Below, piece after piece: positions 44,655 to 53,411 of a DNA stretch of 64,000 nucleotides. Position numbers and translations under genes: made by a program. Position 1 is the stretch's first letter, and every line of letters starts with the position of its first letter. The DNA lies in NCBI RefSeq assembly GCF_025403485.1, contig NZ_CP099966.1, forward strand, positions 4,986,392 through 5,050,391, in the 5' to 3' direction. The notes beneath the pieces were generated by a model. It was not told where the DNA came from. It did not search any database and worked only from the letters and a program-made list of their open reading frames with translations. The DNA is from Chryseobacterium paludis (GTDB taxonomy: Bacteria > Bacteroidota > Bacteroidia > Flavobacteriales > Weeksellaceae).

Positions 44655-45491
44655 TTAATTTTTGTAGTGCATCGCCTTATTAATCTCAATCGGATTATTG
44701 TATTTTTTTATGACCTCCTGCATACTTTTGGTCTGCGTGTTGAGCTCATCTACGGTGTGTATTTCTTTTCCATTGATGTTGATATTCAGATTAGTATTGG
44801 TTTTACTGAAATTCGTTCTTTCAAATGCAAAAGGGTCATTGTAAAACTCCAACATTAGTTTCTGTTTTTGCTTCTCATTAATAGGGATCGCTTTGTTTCC
44901 GAAATTGGATTCCAGAAAATCTTCGGTTGAGAATATTCCGGTAAGTTTCTCGCTCTTTACAAGGTGATAGATAAAATTTTTATTTGAATCTGATAATTCA
45001 AAAATTAAGCCCGGCAATCCACGAAATTTGAAAGGTCCCTCATTAAACGGAATATCTTTGCAAAACCATGCGATCCAGTTTCTTCCTCCAAAGTTTGTGG
45101 TCGCTTTCTGTAAAGTATAATTCTCAACCTTTTTGATTTCATCAGATATATTCCAGTTAATCTTGTCGGTAGTTTTAAATGAGTAGTAGCCAGCTTTTAT
45201 ATTAATGAAGTTTTCATTATCAAAAGAATTAGTTTTTCTCTTGACAACCTGTCCGGACATATCAGTATGACTGGAATTCATTCCAAATTTTTTATTTAAG
45301 GAATCTGTAGTCATCAGGTTTTGCCCATAAAATTTAACTTCTTTGGGGGTAATATCCAGAATCATATTTAGCTTTTCATAGCCCGTTTCCGTAGAATCCA
45401 TTTTATACTGGAGTTCATAAATAAAGCGATGAGTCTGAGACTGCAAGAAAACGATAACAAGTACCGCAAATAATGTTAGAATATTTTTCAT
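44655..45491 (-). CDS. GLPGLI family secreted protein
   Basis: A 278-residue exported protein with signal peptide (about residues 1-18, FLQSQTHRF) and the name-giving motif in FRGLPGLIFELSDS near residue 157, preceded by WIAWFCKDIPFNEGPFKF. GLPGLI proteins are confined to Bacteroidota and have no established function; they often stand near TonB receptors or beside each other, but this copy is solitary. It ends 11 bases from the fluoride riboswitch promoter. Confidence 0.92.
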   Translation of the reverse strand: MKNILTLFAVLVIVFLQSQTHRFIYELQYKMDSTETGYEKLNMILDITPKEVKFYGQNLMTTDSLNKKFGMNSSHTDMSGQVVKRKTNSFDNENFINIKAGYYSFKTTDKINWNISDEIKKVENYTLQKATTNFGGRNWIAWFCKDIPFNEGPFKFRGLPGLIFELSDSNKNFIYHLVKSEKLTGIFSTEDFLESNFGNKAIPINEKQKQKLMLEFYNDPFAFERTNFSKTNTNLNININGKEIHTVDELNTQTKSMQEVIKKYNNPIEINKAMHYKN

Positions 45492-45606
45492 GATAGGGGC
45501 AGGATGTTTTATTATATATAATTATTACATATCGTTTTTCATGTATCTTATTATCACATTCTCAACTTCGTTCATATGAATCGCATACCTCGGAGCTTGA
45601 ATTTTG

Positions 45607-46074
45607 TCACAAAAAAGGTTTCATCTCATCTTCAATCTGAGTTCTAAGATCCATTAATCGTTTAGCATACTGCTCTTGTTGCTTTTCAGTTTCAGTTTCA
45701 GGAATCCATTTTCTGACAGGCAATTTTTTACCATTTTCATCAACAGCAACAAAAACAATAATACAATGTGTTTTTTTATCAAAAGTTGGCTGTTTAAGAT
45801 TTCTTGAAAATACATTAATAGAAATATGCATACTCGAAGAACCCGTATAAATTACCTGGGCCTCTACTTTTACAATTTCTCCGATCTTAATAGGTTCATA
45901 AAAACGAATTCCACCCACATAAACAGTTACCGAATAATTTCCACTCCATGTTGTAGCACAAGCATAGCCTGCCTGATCGATCCATTTCATCACGCTTCCT
46001 CCGTGAACATTTCCTCCATAATTAACATCTGACGGTTCCGAGATAAATTGAAACGTAATAGGCTTGTTCTCCAT
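45607..46074 (-). CDS. Acyl-CoA thioesterase, hotdog fold
   Basis: A 155-residue single-hotdog thioesterase of the YciA/BACH type. From ATG 46074 it begins MENKPITFQFISEPSDVNYGG; the active-site region is VNYGGNVHGGSVMKWIDQAGYACA with the conserved Asp, followed by VYVGGIRFYEPIKIGEIVKVEAQ. The ATG at 46113 would add 13 residues outside the fold. It hydrolyses medium or long acyl-CoAs in the cytoplasm; chain preference is unknown. Confidence 0.9.
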   Translation of the reverse strand: MENKPITFQFISEPSDVNYGGNVHGGSVMKWIDQAGYACATTWSGNYSVTVYVGGIRFYEPIKIGEIVKVEAQVIYTGSSSMHISINVFSRNLKQPTFDKKTHCIIVFVAVDENGKKLPVRKWIPETETEKQQEQYAKRLMDLRTQIEDEMKPFL

Positions 46075-46130
46075 TTTTATAAAATTTGAATAAAGATATT
46101 TAATAATTTTCAAAGTCCTGGATTAAATCA

Positions 46131-46138
46131 TAATTTTG
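46131..46138 (+). promoter_or_regulatory. -7 box upstream of the ArsC/Spx-like gene
   Basis: TAATTTTG matches TAnnTTTG, 54 bases before the ATG at 46193. A seven-bp hairpin (AAAGCTT/AAGCTTT) lies just downstream. Confidence 0.5.
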
Positions 46139-46192
46139 AAGAATCAAAGCTTACAAGAAGCTTTTTAAGACAATTAAAAATCATAGTAAAAG

Positions 46193-46546
46193 ATGAAAAA
46201 AGTATTCCATCTAAATACCTGCGATACCTGCAGAAAAATATTAGCACAGTTTGATCTCTCAGGTTGGGAGCTTAGAGAAATTAAAAAAGAACCAATTACG
46301 GAAGTAGAATTGGCTGAGATGTATAAAAAGACAAAATCTTATGAAGCGTTGTTCAGCAAAAAATCTACTCAAATAAAATTAAGGGAATTAGATGTAAAAT
46401 CTTTAAAGGAAAATGACTTCAAAAATTTATTATTGGACCATTACACATTTTTAAAACGTCCAGTTTTTATTACTGATACAGAAATTTTTGTAGGGAATGA
46501 TAAGACCAATGTTGATAATCTTAAAGAGTTTTTTAAGGTTAACTGA
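46193..46546 (+). CDS. ArsC/Spx/YffB-like thioredoxin-fold protein
   Basis: A 117-residue thioredoxin-fold protein with N-terminal redox motif CDTC (VFHLNTCDTCRKIL), then EIKKEPITEVELAEM and the C-terminal RPVFITDTEIFVG with the conserved cis-Pro arginine segment. This is the arsenate reductase-like superfamily; lack of other ars genes and the CxxC favour a YffB/Spx-like protein or glutathione-independent reductase over a true arsenate reductase. Single gene followed by a hairpin. Confidence 0.87.
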   Translation: MKKVFHLNTCDTCRKILAQFDLSGWELREIKKEPITEVELAEMYKKTKSYEALFSKKSTQIKLRELDVKSLKENDFKNLLLDHYTFLKRPVFITDTEIFVGNDKTNVDNLKEFFKVN

Positions 46547-46864
46547 TTGAAATCATTTGACTTATAAAATTAAAATTGTATTCACGAATTTTAATAAAAA
46601 CTTAAAATTACAGTTGATTTCAAATTTAATTTCTGATTTTAAATATTTTAGACTATAAATAAATATAAACTAAATAATATCCAGTAAGATCTACTGGATA
46701 TTTGCTTTTCTATAGAAATTTAATCAAAATTTCGAATTTTATTTTTTTTGTATGTTCGCAATGATGAAAAAATAATTCCCTTCTTAATTCTTTTAAGGCT
46801 ATAAAGTCTGTATTAAGTATTTTTTTTCATCAATAATTATAAAAACACAAATAAAAATAAAGTT
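46547..46864. other. Intergenic stretch after the ArsC/Spx-like gene
   Basis: 318 AT-rich bases without a supported gene. The notable element is a 10-bp hairpin ATATCCAGTA/TACTGGATAT (46677-46701, loop AGATC) followed by a moderately T-rich run, a possible terminator for the upstream gene. I find no clean promoter box for the next gene. Confidence 0.5.
46677..46715 (+). terminator. Possible terminator of the ArsC/Spx-like gene
   Basis: Ten-bp perfect stem with a five-base loop, followed by TTGCTTTTC. The T-tract is imperfect and the distance from the stop is 130 bases. Confidence 0.45.
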
Positions 46865-47590
46865 ATGATGGAAAAAGAATTTAATCCTGTAATTAAAGCT
46901 GTACAAAGCTTAAGAAAGCTTAGTGTAGATATTAGATTGAGTAATCTGGAAATAAAGGACAGTAATGATGAAGCAACAAAGCAGATTTCTGAAGCCGGAA
47001 AATTAATAGTTGCCAGTAATGATAGTATTGTCATTAATTTATGGATCAATGAAAAAGCGAAATTGTTAGAAAACACTTCTATACTGCTGGGTATCCTTCA
47101 AAGTCTCGAAGATAAATTTAAAAATAAAGATTGCTCGAATCTGTTGGAAATCTGGCAGACTCATGATCATTATAGGGAAATTGTAATCAATACTTTAGAA
47201 GAATTACAAAAGATTGGGAATGTAATTTTTATCAAAGAAAATCTTCAAAAATGGGAAGATATATGGCAGATTATTTCAGCTAACGTTGGGCGTATTTTGT
47301 CAATAGCAGAGACTTATAAGCTGAAGCTTGCGATGATGGAAGCTTTAAAACCTGAAGAAATTGATATGTTGACGAATGATATTCTCAAGCATATTCCTTG
47401 GAATTATTCTGATGATGAGGCTTACAAATATGAGAAAGAATACTTAGAAGCTTATAATGAACTGAAAGAATCTCAATCGAAGAAAAAGAGTTTATGGGAT
47501 AAAGTACTTGATGTTTTAGCAGGTGGAGTAGAAGAAACTCCAGCGCACAGGGTACAGATGAGAAGATGGATGGAAGGTGCTCCCGCATAA
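46865..47590 (+). CDS. Unknown helical protein beside a GG-leader peptide
   Basis: A 241-residue protein that I do not recognise. It has no signal peptide or membrane segment, is predicted mostly helical, and ends in a distinctive basic tail (ETPAHRVQMRRWMEGAPA). Residues about 10-70 look coiled (SLRKLSVDIRLSNLEIKDSND). It lies on the same strand 139 bases before the second GG-leader peptide gene, but that peptide has its own promoter box. A link to peptide immunity or maturation would be speculation. Confidence 0.8.
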   Translation: MMEKEFNPVIKAVQSLRKLSVDIRLSNLEIKDSNDEATKQISEAGKLIVASNDSIVINLWINEKAKLLENTSILLGILQSLEDKFKNKDCSNLLEIWQTHDHYREIVINTLEELQKIGNVIFIKENLQKWEDIWQIISANVGRILSIAETYKLKLAMMEALKPEEIDMLTNDILKHIPWNYSDDEAYKYEKEYLEAYNELKESQSKKKSLWDKVLDVLAGGVEETPAHRVQMRRWMEGAPA

Positions 47591-47659
47591 TTAATTCTTT
47601 GAACTTTCGAAATAAACGATTTTGTTTTATAAGTCTTTATTTCAGTTATTTAGCATTAA

Positions 47660-47667
47660 TATTTTTG
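47660..47667 (+). promoter_or_regulatory. -7 box of the second GG-leader peptide gene
   Basis: TATTTTTG matches TAnnTTTG, 62 bases before ATG 47730. Confidence 0.55.
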
Positions 47668-47729
47668 TAGTGAATATAAATGGTATAGGTGAAAACTCTA
47701 TATTTGTTAATACCAAAAAAAATATTATC

Positions 47730-47918
47730 ATGATTACAAATGTTCAAAAAATCAAAAGCTTAAGCAGAGCAGACTTGAGGCAAATTAATGGTGGTGTAAG
47801 ACCTCCGGTCCCAAATTGTGACTTCTTATGTGGCGGTGGAGGCGGAGTGGTCTCTAACACACCTGGAGTTGGGGATGTATGTACTCCAGATAGAAGACTC
47901 TGCTGTATATGTAGATAA
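47730..47918 (+). CDS. Second small GG-leader, six-cysteine peptide
   Basis: A 62-residue precursor with a GG leader of about 22 residues (KIKSLSRADLRQINGG) and a mature part of about 40 residues: VRPPVPNCDFLCGGGGG..., with six Cys (NC, LC, VC, LCC, IC). Its leader matches that of the peptide at 41003 (L-K/R-x-I-x-GG), while the mature parts differ. The frame is open upstream to 47622 but the leader style places the start at ATG 47730. A strong terminator follows at once, so it is a single-gene unit. Activity unknown. Confidence 0.78.
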   Translation: MITNVQKIKSLSRADLRQINGGVRPPVPNCDFLCGGGGGVVSNTPGVGDVCTPDRRLCCICR

Positions 47919-47923
47919 TTTAG

Positions 47924-47959
47924 AAAGAGATTGTATTGTTTACAGTCTCTTTTCTTTTT
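47924..47959 (+). terminator. Terminator of the second GG-leader peptide gene
   Basis: AAAGAGATTGTA and TACAGTCTCTTT form a 12-bp stem (one T-G pair) with loop TTGTT, followed by TCTTTTT. Confidence 0.87.
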
Positions 47960-48082
47960 AATTCTAGCTAATAGAAAAGTAAACCTTTTTAGCAAAATTT
48001 GTTCACTGATCTGCGTACATTGGAAGAAGCCTGTATTACTTTGTAATGTTGAGCAGGGATATAATGATCCAACATTAAAAAT

Positions 48083-48117
48083 AAAACACCGTAGAAACAA
48101 TTCTACGGTGTTTTTAT
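48083..48117. terminator. Terminator of gcvT (bidirectional)
   Basis: AAAACACCGTAGAA and TTCTACGGTGTTTT form a 14-bp stem with loop ACAA and T-runs on both strands, 20 bases beyond the gcvT stop. Confidence 0.9.
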
Positions 48118-48134
48118 TTAAAATATTATTTTAA

Positions 48135-49211
48135 TTATACAAAAGGAGCTTTCACCACTTTTGCAGGAATATTCTTGTTTCTAACCTGAATAAAGATCTC
48201 GGAACCTAATTTAAAGTGTGGTTTAGCAACATAAGCTAATCCCAACCCAATTTTTTTCATTGGAGATTGTGTTCCGGATGTTACTTTTCCAATAACATTT
48301 CCTTCGGCATCTACCACAGGGTAATCATGTCTTGGTACCCCTTTGTCCTGAAGTTCAAAGGCTACTAATTTTCTGGTAACCCCTTCCTCTTTTTGTTTTG
48401 CAAAAGTATCTTTAGAAATAAAATCCTTATCAAACTTTGTGATCCATCCTAAGCCAGCTTCAATAGGAGAAGTAGTATCATCGATATCATTTCCATACAG
48501 ACAGAATCCTTTTTCCAGTCTTAAAGTATCTCTGGCAGCTAATCCACAAGGGATGATTCCTTCTGCTTCTCCAGCTTTGATTATTGCATCCCAAAGTGTT
48601 ACAGCATTTTCATTTTTGAAATAAATTTCAAATCCTCCGCTTCCAGTGTAACCTGTATTCGAAATAATAACGTCATTTATTCCTGCTATAGATCCTACAG
48701 TGAAATTGTAATAAGGAATCTCAGATAGGTTTACATCAGTTAACTTTTGAAGAATTGCTGTAGCATTAGGACCTTGGATTGCTAAAAGAGACATATCATC
48801 AGAAGCATTGGTCATTTTAGCACCAAAAGTGTTGTATTTTGAAATATGATTCCAGTCTTTATCTATGTTTGAAGCGTTTACAACCACGAAATATTTTTCA
48901 TCGTCCATTTGATAAACGATAAGATCATCTACAATTCCACCATCTTCATTAGGAAGACAAGAATATTGAGCTTTTCCTTTTTCCAAAGCATCTACATTGT
49001 TTGTCGTAACGAATTGTAAAAGCTCTTTAGAACCAGGTCCTTCAATAAAAAATTGTCCCATGTGAGAAACATCGAATATTCCCGCTTTTTCTCTTACTGC
49101 AAAATGTTCTTCCGTAACTCCGGAATATTGTACAGGCATTTCGAAGCCTGCGAAAGGTACTATTTTCGCTCCTAAAGAAACGTGTTTGTCGTACAAGGCT
49201 GTTTTCTTCAT
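48135..49211 (-). CDS. gcvT: Glycine cleavage system T protein (aminomethyltransferase)
   Basis: Transfers the methylene group from lipoylated H protein to tetrahydrofolate during glycine breakdown. N-terminal [20 protein letters not shown], then [20 protein letters not shown], folate-site [11 protein letters not shown] and [15 protein letters not shown] are the family blocks. 358 residues is normal. gcvH and gcvP are not in the window; no glycine riboswitch is seen in the short upstream gap. A strong terminator follows. Confidence 0.95.
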   Translation of the reverse strand: MKKTALYDKHVSLGAKIVPFAGFEMPVQYSGVTEEHFAVREKAGIFDVSHMGQFFIEGPGSKELLQFVTTNNVDALEKGKAQYSCLPNEDGGIVDDLIVYQMDDEKYFVVVNASNIDKDWNHISKYNTFGAKMTNASDDMSLLAIQGPNATAILQKLTDVNLSEIPYYNFTVGSIAGINDVIISNTGYTGSGGFEIYFKNENAVTLWDAIIKAGEAEGIIPCGLAARDTLRLEKGFCLYGNDIDDTTSPIEAGLGWITKFDKDFISKDTFAKQKEEGVTRKLVAFELQDKGVPRHDYPVVDAEGNVIGKVTSGTQSPMKKIGLGLAYVAKPHFKLGSEIFIQVRNKNIPAKVVKAPFV

Positions 49212-49222
49212 ATTTATTTCTA

Positions 49223-49693
49223 TTACTTTATTTTAAAACTATTGAAAGTCTCGTTGAAAAGGTTCATATAATTACCGTTCCAATATTTTTGTCCACAATT
49301 TATGGATATAAGAAACAGGTTTTTGTCCTTTTGAAAAACTTTGGTGATCCAGAACAGTTTATCATGTTCATCAAAATACTCATAAAGGTATTCAGTATAT
49401 CCTTTCTTACCTTTGCTGGCTTTTATTTTACTTTCTTCGTCCTTGGATTTATAAAGAGCAAGGATGAATTTTTTTGTTTCTTCCTTTGGAATATTAAGAT
49501 CGTGATATTCTGAAATAGTGATGGCTCCGATCTCATTGGTTGGAAAAACATTTACAATGCCCTCGTCATTGGTTGATTTCCATCCTTCGGGAACATTAAT
49601 TGAATAGTTGGCACTTTCATAAGTGTTTGCTTTCTGAGCAAATGAAAGGCATCCAAGCATACATGTAATTACTACTATCAGGTTCTTTTTCAT
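49223..49693 (-). CDS. Secreted PsbP/DcrB-like protein of unknown function
   Basis: A 156-residue exported protein: signal peptide about residues 1-19 (cut near SFAQ) and a compact alpha/beta domain starting [16 protein letters not shown], the type of opening seen in PsbP/DcrB-like and DUF1795 proteins. It starts directly after the idi stop (no gap), so the two are probably co-transcribed. Function unknown. Confidence 0.82.
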   Translation of the reverse strand: MKKNLIVVITCMLGCLSFAQKANTYESANYSINVPEGWKSTNDEGIVNVFPTNEIGAITISEYHDLNIPKEETKKFILALYKSKDEESKIKASKGKKGYTEYLYEYFDEHDKLFWITKVFQKDKNLFLISINCGQKYWNGNYMNLFNETFNSFKIK

Positions 49694-50203
49694 CTAAAAA
49701 TGATGTTTATATTCTTCCAGAATGATCTTAAACCATTCTGTGAAATTTGTTGGATTTTCGAGGATCTCCTTGTCCAGGTCATTCATGGAAATATACCTTA
49801 CCTCGTCAACTTCTTCTTTATTTAAATTAAAATCAGCACCATAATTTCCTACAAATACATGATCTAATTCATGCTCCCATAGCCCACCACCAACATCAGC
49901 TTTATAAATAAAGTTGAATTTTTCTGAAAGCTCAGTTTCTATTCCTAATTCTTCTTTTACTCTACGTTTTGCACCTTCCAAATAGCTTTCACCATTTCTT
50001 GGATGTGAGCATACGGCATTGGTCCATTGGTTAGGAGAATGATATTTTTTAGAAGCTCTTTTTTGCAAAAGCATCTCTCCTTTATCATTAAATAAAAATA
50101 CTGAAAAAGCACGGTGTAGCAAGCCGTTAACGTGAGCCTGCTGTTTTTCCATCAAACCTAAAACATCGTCGTCGTGATTTACTAAGACTACCAATTCTTC
50201 CAT
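49694..50203 (-). CDS. idi: Isopentenyl-diphosphate delta-isomerase, type I
   Basis: Interconverts IPP and DMAPP for isoprenoid synthesis. A Nudix-fold protein of 169 residues with the catalytic Cys in TNAVCSHPRNGE, the Nudix-like box GAKRRVKEELGIETEL and the catalytic Glu in LWEHELDHVFVG. All metal-binding His/Glu positions appear intact. It is followed without a gap by the secreted protein gene. Confidence 0.95.
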   Translation of the reverse strand: MEELVVLVNHDDDVLGLMEKQQAHVNGLLHRAFSVFLFNDKGEMLLQKRASKKYHSPNQWTNAVCSHPRNGESYLEGAKRRVKEELGIETELSEKFNFIYKADVGGGLWEHELDHVFVGNYGADFNLNKEEVDEVRYISMNDLDKEILENPTNFTEWFKIILEEYKHHF

Positions 50204-50314
50204 TCCTACAAATGTAAGTTTAATAAATGTATTTTGGAAATTTTTGGTAAAACATCATATAAGAGTGAACTACAAAGAGAAATAGTGAAATTTAAGAACT
50301 CATTGAACGTACTG

Positions 50315-51142
50315 CTACTTTTCCTCTTTTCTTAATGCAGATGAAGAGAGTCCAAAATGCTTTTTTAAAGTTTTATTTAAATGGCTCCCATCTGTAAAAC
50401 CTAAACTCCAAGCAATCTCCTGCAAAGGATTTTGGGTGTATTTTATCCTGTTAACTGCTATCTGCAGCCTTGTTTTCTGAATATATTCCTTTAGTGATTC
50501 ATCAGATTTCCTTCGAAAATACTCACTGAAATATTTATTGGAAATATTAAATTTTTCAGAAAGATAGGCAATGGATAATTGATCTTCATTGATGATATTT
50601 TGATTGATATGTTGAATGATCTCTGAAAATTTATGATCACCTTTTTCTTTTTCGCTGATTAATTTTGAACTTATTATTGTTAGTATGGATGAAAGTGAAT
50701 TGGCTACCAGTGTTTCTGAATATTCTGAAGCCTGATCCTTTTCATTAGCAATTATTTCAAACAATCTTTTTACCTGATCTCTTTCTTTGATATTGTTAAA
50801 AGGAAGTCCCAGACTGAAGTTATAAAATCCGATAATATAGTTTAGTTTGCTATACCACAGGGAATAATTGATCTTCGTGTTTTTAAGATTTTTAAAATAA
50901 TGTTCTGTAAACCGAATAAATAAAAACTTTGTGGGTTCAATAATCTCATATGCGTGACACTCTGAATAGGGTAGAAGAAAAAAATCATTCGGCTTGTAAT
51001 CCTGGGTTTTATATTCAATACTTTGTATTCCTTTTCCATCAAGTATAAATACCAATTCAAAGAAACTATTTTTACGAAAACGATCTTTCCATTCTGATAA
51101 TTCTATTATTTCTATTTCAATAAGCTCTCGTATATGGTCCAT
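50315..51142 (-). CDS. AraC family transcriptional regulator
   Basis: A 275-residue regulator with an N-terminal cupin-like sensor domain (about residues 1-150) and two C-terminal helix-turn-helix motifs: LSIAYLSEKFNISNKYFSEYF and LQEIAWSLGFTDGSHLNKTLKKHFG. The ATG at 51142 is chosen; the longer frame starts with a TTG that lies inside the -7 box at 51164-51171. It is divergent from the AhpD-like gene 107 bases away, which is its most likely target. Confidence 0.9.
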   Translation of the reverse strand: MDHIRELIEIEIIELSEWKDRFRKNSFFELVFILDGKGIQSIEYKTQDYKPNDFFLLPYSECHAYEIIEPTKFLFIRFTEHYFKNLKNTKINYSLWYSKLNYIIGFYNFSLGLPFNNIKERDQVKRLFEIIANEKDQASEYSETLVANSLSSILTIISSKLISEKEKGDHKFSEIIQHINQNIINEDQLSIAYLSEKFNISNKYFSEYFRRKSDESLKEYIQKTRLQIAVNRIKYTQNPLQEIAWSLGFTDGSHLNKTLKKHFGLSSSALRKEEK

Positions 51143-51163
51143 CTCAACATTGATTAGATCGTA

Positions 51164-51171
51164 CAAAAGTA
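51164..51171 (-). promoter_or_regulatory. -7 box of the AraC regulator gene
   Basis: TACTTTTG on the minus strand, 21 bases before ATG 51142; it overlaps the TTG that would extend the frame. Confidence 0.6.
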
Positions 51172-51231
51172 AATCTTTTATTTGTACTCAATGTTCTCTT
51201 TTTTATACCCTTTCAAAGGCAGGAATCTCTA

Positions 51232-51239
51232 TAATTTTG
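51232..51239 (+). promoter_or_regulatory. -7 box of the AhpD-like gene
   Basis: TAATTTTG matches TAnnTTTG, 10 bases before the ATG at 51250. Confidence 0.55.
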
Positions 51240-51249
51240 TAAAAAAAAG

Positions 51250-51666
51250 ATGGATTATAAAAGTATTGCAAAGCAAACGGTAGGGCATTTATATCAGGCT
51301 CATTCAAGTATTAGAAATTCTGAAATTGATAATCAGCTTATTGCATTGGCTGAACTAAGAATATCTCAATTAAATGGATGTGCTTATTGTTGTAGTTTTC
51401 ATTCTGCTGAATTGAGAGAAATGGGAATTGAACAATCTTTAATTGATAAAATACCAGGATATAAACATTCCATATCATTCAATGATAAACAACTCTTAGT
51501 CTTAAGATGGGCAGATGCCGTAACGGGTTTAACAGAAGACATTGATCCCTTACTAAGAGAATTAAAGTCAAAATTTTCTGAGAAAGAAATTGTAGAACTT
51601 ACCTCCAGTATTTCTTTGATGAACGCTTTGAACCGTTTAAGAATTAGTTTAGGAGAAAAATTCTAG
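51250..51666 (+). CDS. Carboxymuconolactone decarboxylase/AhpD-like protein
   Basis: A 138-residue all-helical protein with the redox motif CAYCCSFHSAELREMG near residue 46, the CxxC...H pattern of AhpD-like alkylhydroperoxidases in the CMD family. It probably reduces peroxides or acts as a related redox protein in the cytoplasm. The divergent AraC regulator suggests inducible expression. A 16-bp inverted repeat begins 20 bases after its stop. Confidence 0.9.
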   Translation: MDYKSIAKQTVGHLYQAHSSIRNSEIDNQLIALAELRISQLNGCAYCCSFHSAELREMGIEQSLIDKIPGYKHSISFNDKQLLVLRWADAVTGLTEDIDPLLRELKSKFSEKEIVELTSSISLMNALNRLRISLGEKF

Positions 51667-51686
51667 ATGATATTAATTGTTTGCAT

Positions 51687-51730
51687 AATTCCCGGAAATA
51701 ACTTTAAAATTGAGGTTATTTCCGGGAATT
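51687..51730. repeat. 16-bp perfect inverted repeat
   Basis: AATTCCCGGAAATAAC at 51687-51702 and GTTATTTCCGGGAATT at 51715-51730 are exact reverse complements separated by 12 bases. Neither side has a T-run, so a simple terminator is doubtful. It follows the AhpD-like gene. Confidence 0.85.
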
Positions 51731-51871
51731 GAATTGAGCCATAACAGAAAAATTTCAATCAAAATTATGAAATCAGTAGTAATATTGTTTATTTTATTCA
51801 TTGAATAGCGATTATAATGGTTTAAATTCAATATAAATCAAGTTTAACAATAGTCTTCACCGTAAAAATTG

Positions 51872-51879
51872 TAACTTTG
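51872..51879 (+). promoter_or_regulatory. -7 box of the HAD-like gene
   Basis: TAACTTTG matches TAnnTTTG, 14 bases before the ATG at 51894. Confidence 0.55.
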
Positions 51880-51893
51880 TAATTCAAATTTTT

Positions 51894-52301
51894 ATGATGG
51901 AGCTAGAATATATCGAACACATAAGTCCAATACTTAAGGACGGAGTAAAAAACTATTTAATAGATATTGATGGAACAATTACAGACGATGTTCCTAACGA
52001 AGAACCTGAAAGAATGGTTACTTGTGAGCCTTATCCAGATGCTTTGGAAACGGTAAACAAGTGGTATGATGAAGGACATCAGATCTGTTTCTTTACTTCA
52101 CGTACTGAAAATTTAAAACAAATTACAATAGATTGGCTGGATAAACACGGATTTAAATATCATAGTGTTTTATGTGGAAAGCCGAGAGGTGGCAATTATC
52201 ACTGGATCGATAACCACTTGGTGCGAGCTACAAGGTATAAAGGGAAGTTTACAGATTTGGTAGAAAAGCAAGTGACCATTGAAGTTTTCAAAGAAGATTA
52301 A
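51894..52301 (+). CDS. HAD-superfamily-like phosphatase
   Basis: A 135-residue protein with HAD motif I NYLIDIDGTITDD near residue 20 (two Asp), a motif II candidate in CFFTSRTENL near residue 66 and a C-terminal KPRGGNYHWIDNH carrying the acidic motif. It is short and has no cap domain, like the LNS2/small HAD phosphatases. Substrate unknown. ATG 51897 is an equal alternative start. It stands 95 bases before serA on the same strand and could share its transcript. Confidence 0.83.
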   Translation: MMELEYIEHISPILKDGVKNYLIDIDGTITDDVPNEEPERMVTCEPYPDALETVNKWYDEGHQICFFTSRTENLKQITIDWLDKHGFKYHSVLCGKPRGGNYHWIDNHLVRATRYKGKFTDLVEKQVTIEVFKED

Positions 52302-52396
52302 AAAATATAATTCAAAGATTTAAAGATTAAACGAAAAAGTAATACACTTGATTTTTTAATTTTTAAATCTTTTCACTTTAAATATAAACTGTATTT

Positions 52397-53356
52397 ATGA
52401 AAGTTTTAGCAAATGACGGTCTGGATCAATCTGGAATTGATGCATTAACTAAAAAGGGGTTTGAAGTAATCACAGCGAAAGTTCCACAGGAGTTTTTGGT
52501 AGATTATATTAATGAACATAAGATCCGCACTTTACTGGTTCGTAGTGCAACTCAGGTAAGGAAAGATATTATCGATAACTGCCCATCTATTGAAATTATT
52601 GGTAGAGGAGGTGTTGGTATGGATAATATTGATGTAGATTATGCAAGAGAGAAAGGGATTCATGTGATTAATACGCCTTCTGCTTCATCAGAATCAGTTG
52701 CTGAATTAGTATTTGCACATTTGTTTTCTGGAGCAAGATTTTTACAGGATTCCAACAGAAAAATGCCTTTAGTAGGTGATACCGAATTTGCAGGCCTTAA
52801 GAAAGCATATGCTGAGGGAATTGAACTAAGAGGAAAAACGATTGGAATCGTTGGTATGGGACGAATCGGACAGGAAGTTGCAAGAATTGCTTTAGGTCTT
52901 GGGATGAGGGTAATTGCGGCTGATAATAACGTGGGACGCGCCAGTATTAAAGTAAAATTCTATAATAACCAGTTCATCAATGTAGATATTGAAACTGAAC
53001 CTTTGCAAGAGGTTTTAAAGCACTCAGATTTTATTACATTACACGTTCCTGCTCAAAAAGAAGGGTATATGATAGGAAAGAATGAGTTTGAAATCATGAA
53101 AGATGGAGTAGCGATTGTTAATTGTTCCAGAGGTGGAGTAATTGATGAAGCAGCTTTAATCGAAGCATTGAATTCAGGAAAAGTGAAATTTGCCGGATTA
53201 GACGTTTTCATTAATGAACCGACGCCTTCTAAAGAAATCCTTAACCATTCAAAAATCTCTTTAACTCCACACACGGGAGCATCAACATTAGAAGCTCAGG
53301 ATAGAATTGGTCTTTCCTTAGCAGAACAAATTTCAAGTATACTACAGATTCACTAA
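52397..53356 (+). CDS. serA: D-3-phosphoglycerate dehydrogenase, short form
   Basis: D-isomer 2-hydroxyacid dehydrogenase; in flavobacteria this 319-residue form is taken as the first enzyme of serine synthesis. NAD-binding motif GIVGMGRIGQEVARIALGLG is near residue 150; catalytic Arg in NCSRGGVIDEAAL, Glu in FINEPTPS and His in LTPHTGAST. There is no C-terminal ACT domain, so serine feedback is not expected through that route. Another 2-hydroxyacid substrate remains possible. Confidence 0.87.
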   Translation: MKVLANDGLDQSGIDALTKKGFEVITAKVPQEFLVDYINEHKIRTLLVRSATQVRKDIIDNCPSIEIIGRGGVGMDNIDVDYAREKGIHVINTPSASSESVAELVFAHLFSGARFLQDSNRKMPLVGDTEFAGLKKAYAEGIELRGKTIGIVGMGRIGQEVARIALGLGMRVIAADNNVGRASIKVKFYNNQFINVDIETEPLQEVLKHSDFITLHVPAQKEGYMIGKNEFEIMKDGVAIVNCSRGGVIDEAALIEALNSGKVKFAGLDVFINEPTPSKEILNHSKISLTPHTGASTLEAQDRIGLSLAEQISSILQIH

Positions 53357-53384
53357 TTTATTTAGGAATTATTAAAATAAAAAG

Positions 53385-53408
53385 AAACACCTCAATTGAG
53401 GTGTTTTT
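53385..53408. terminator. Terminator shared by serA and mscL
   Basis: AAACACCTCAATTGAGGTGTTT is a near-continuous palindrome with T on the plus side and A/T on the other; it lies between convergent genes. Confidence 0.82.
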
Positions 53409-53411
53409 CTA

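Noticed and set aside
46146..46166. AAAGCTT/AAGCTTT hairpin as an attenuator of the ArsC/Spx-like gene
   Set aside because: Seven AT-rich pairs with only a short T-run; too weak and no sensing element is seen.
47931..48134. A 67-codon plus-strand frame after the second GG peptide
   Set aside because: It runs through two terminator hairpins and has no protein-like composition.
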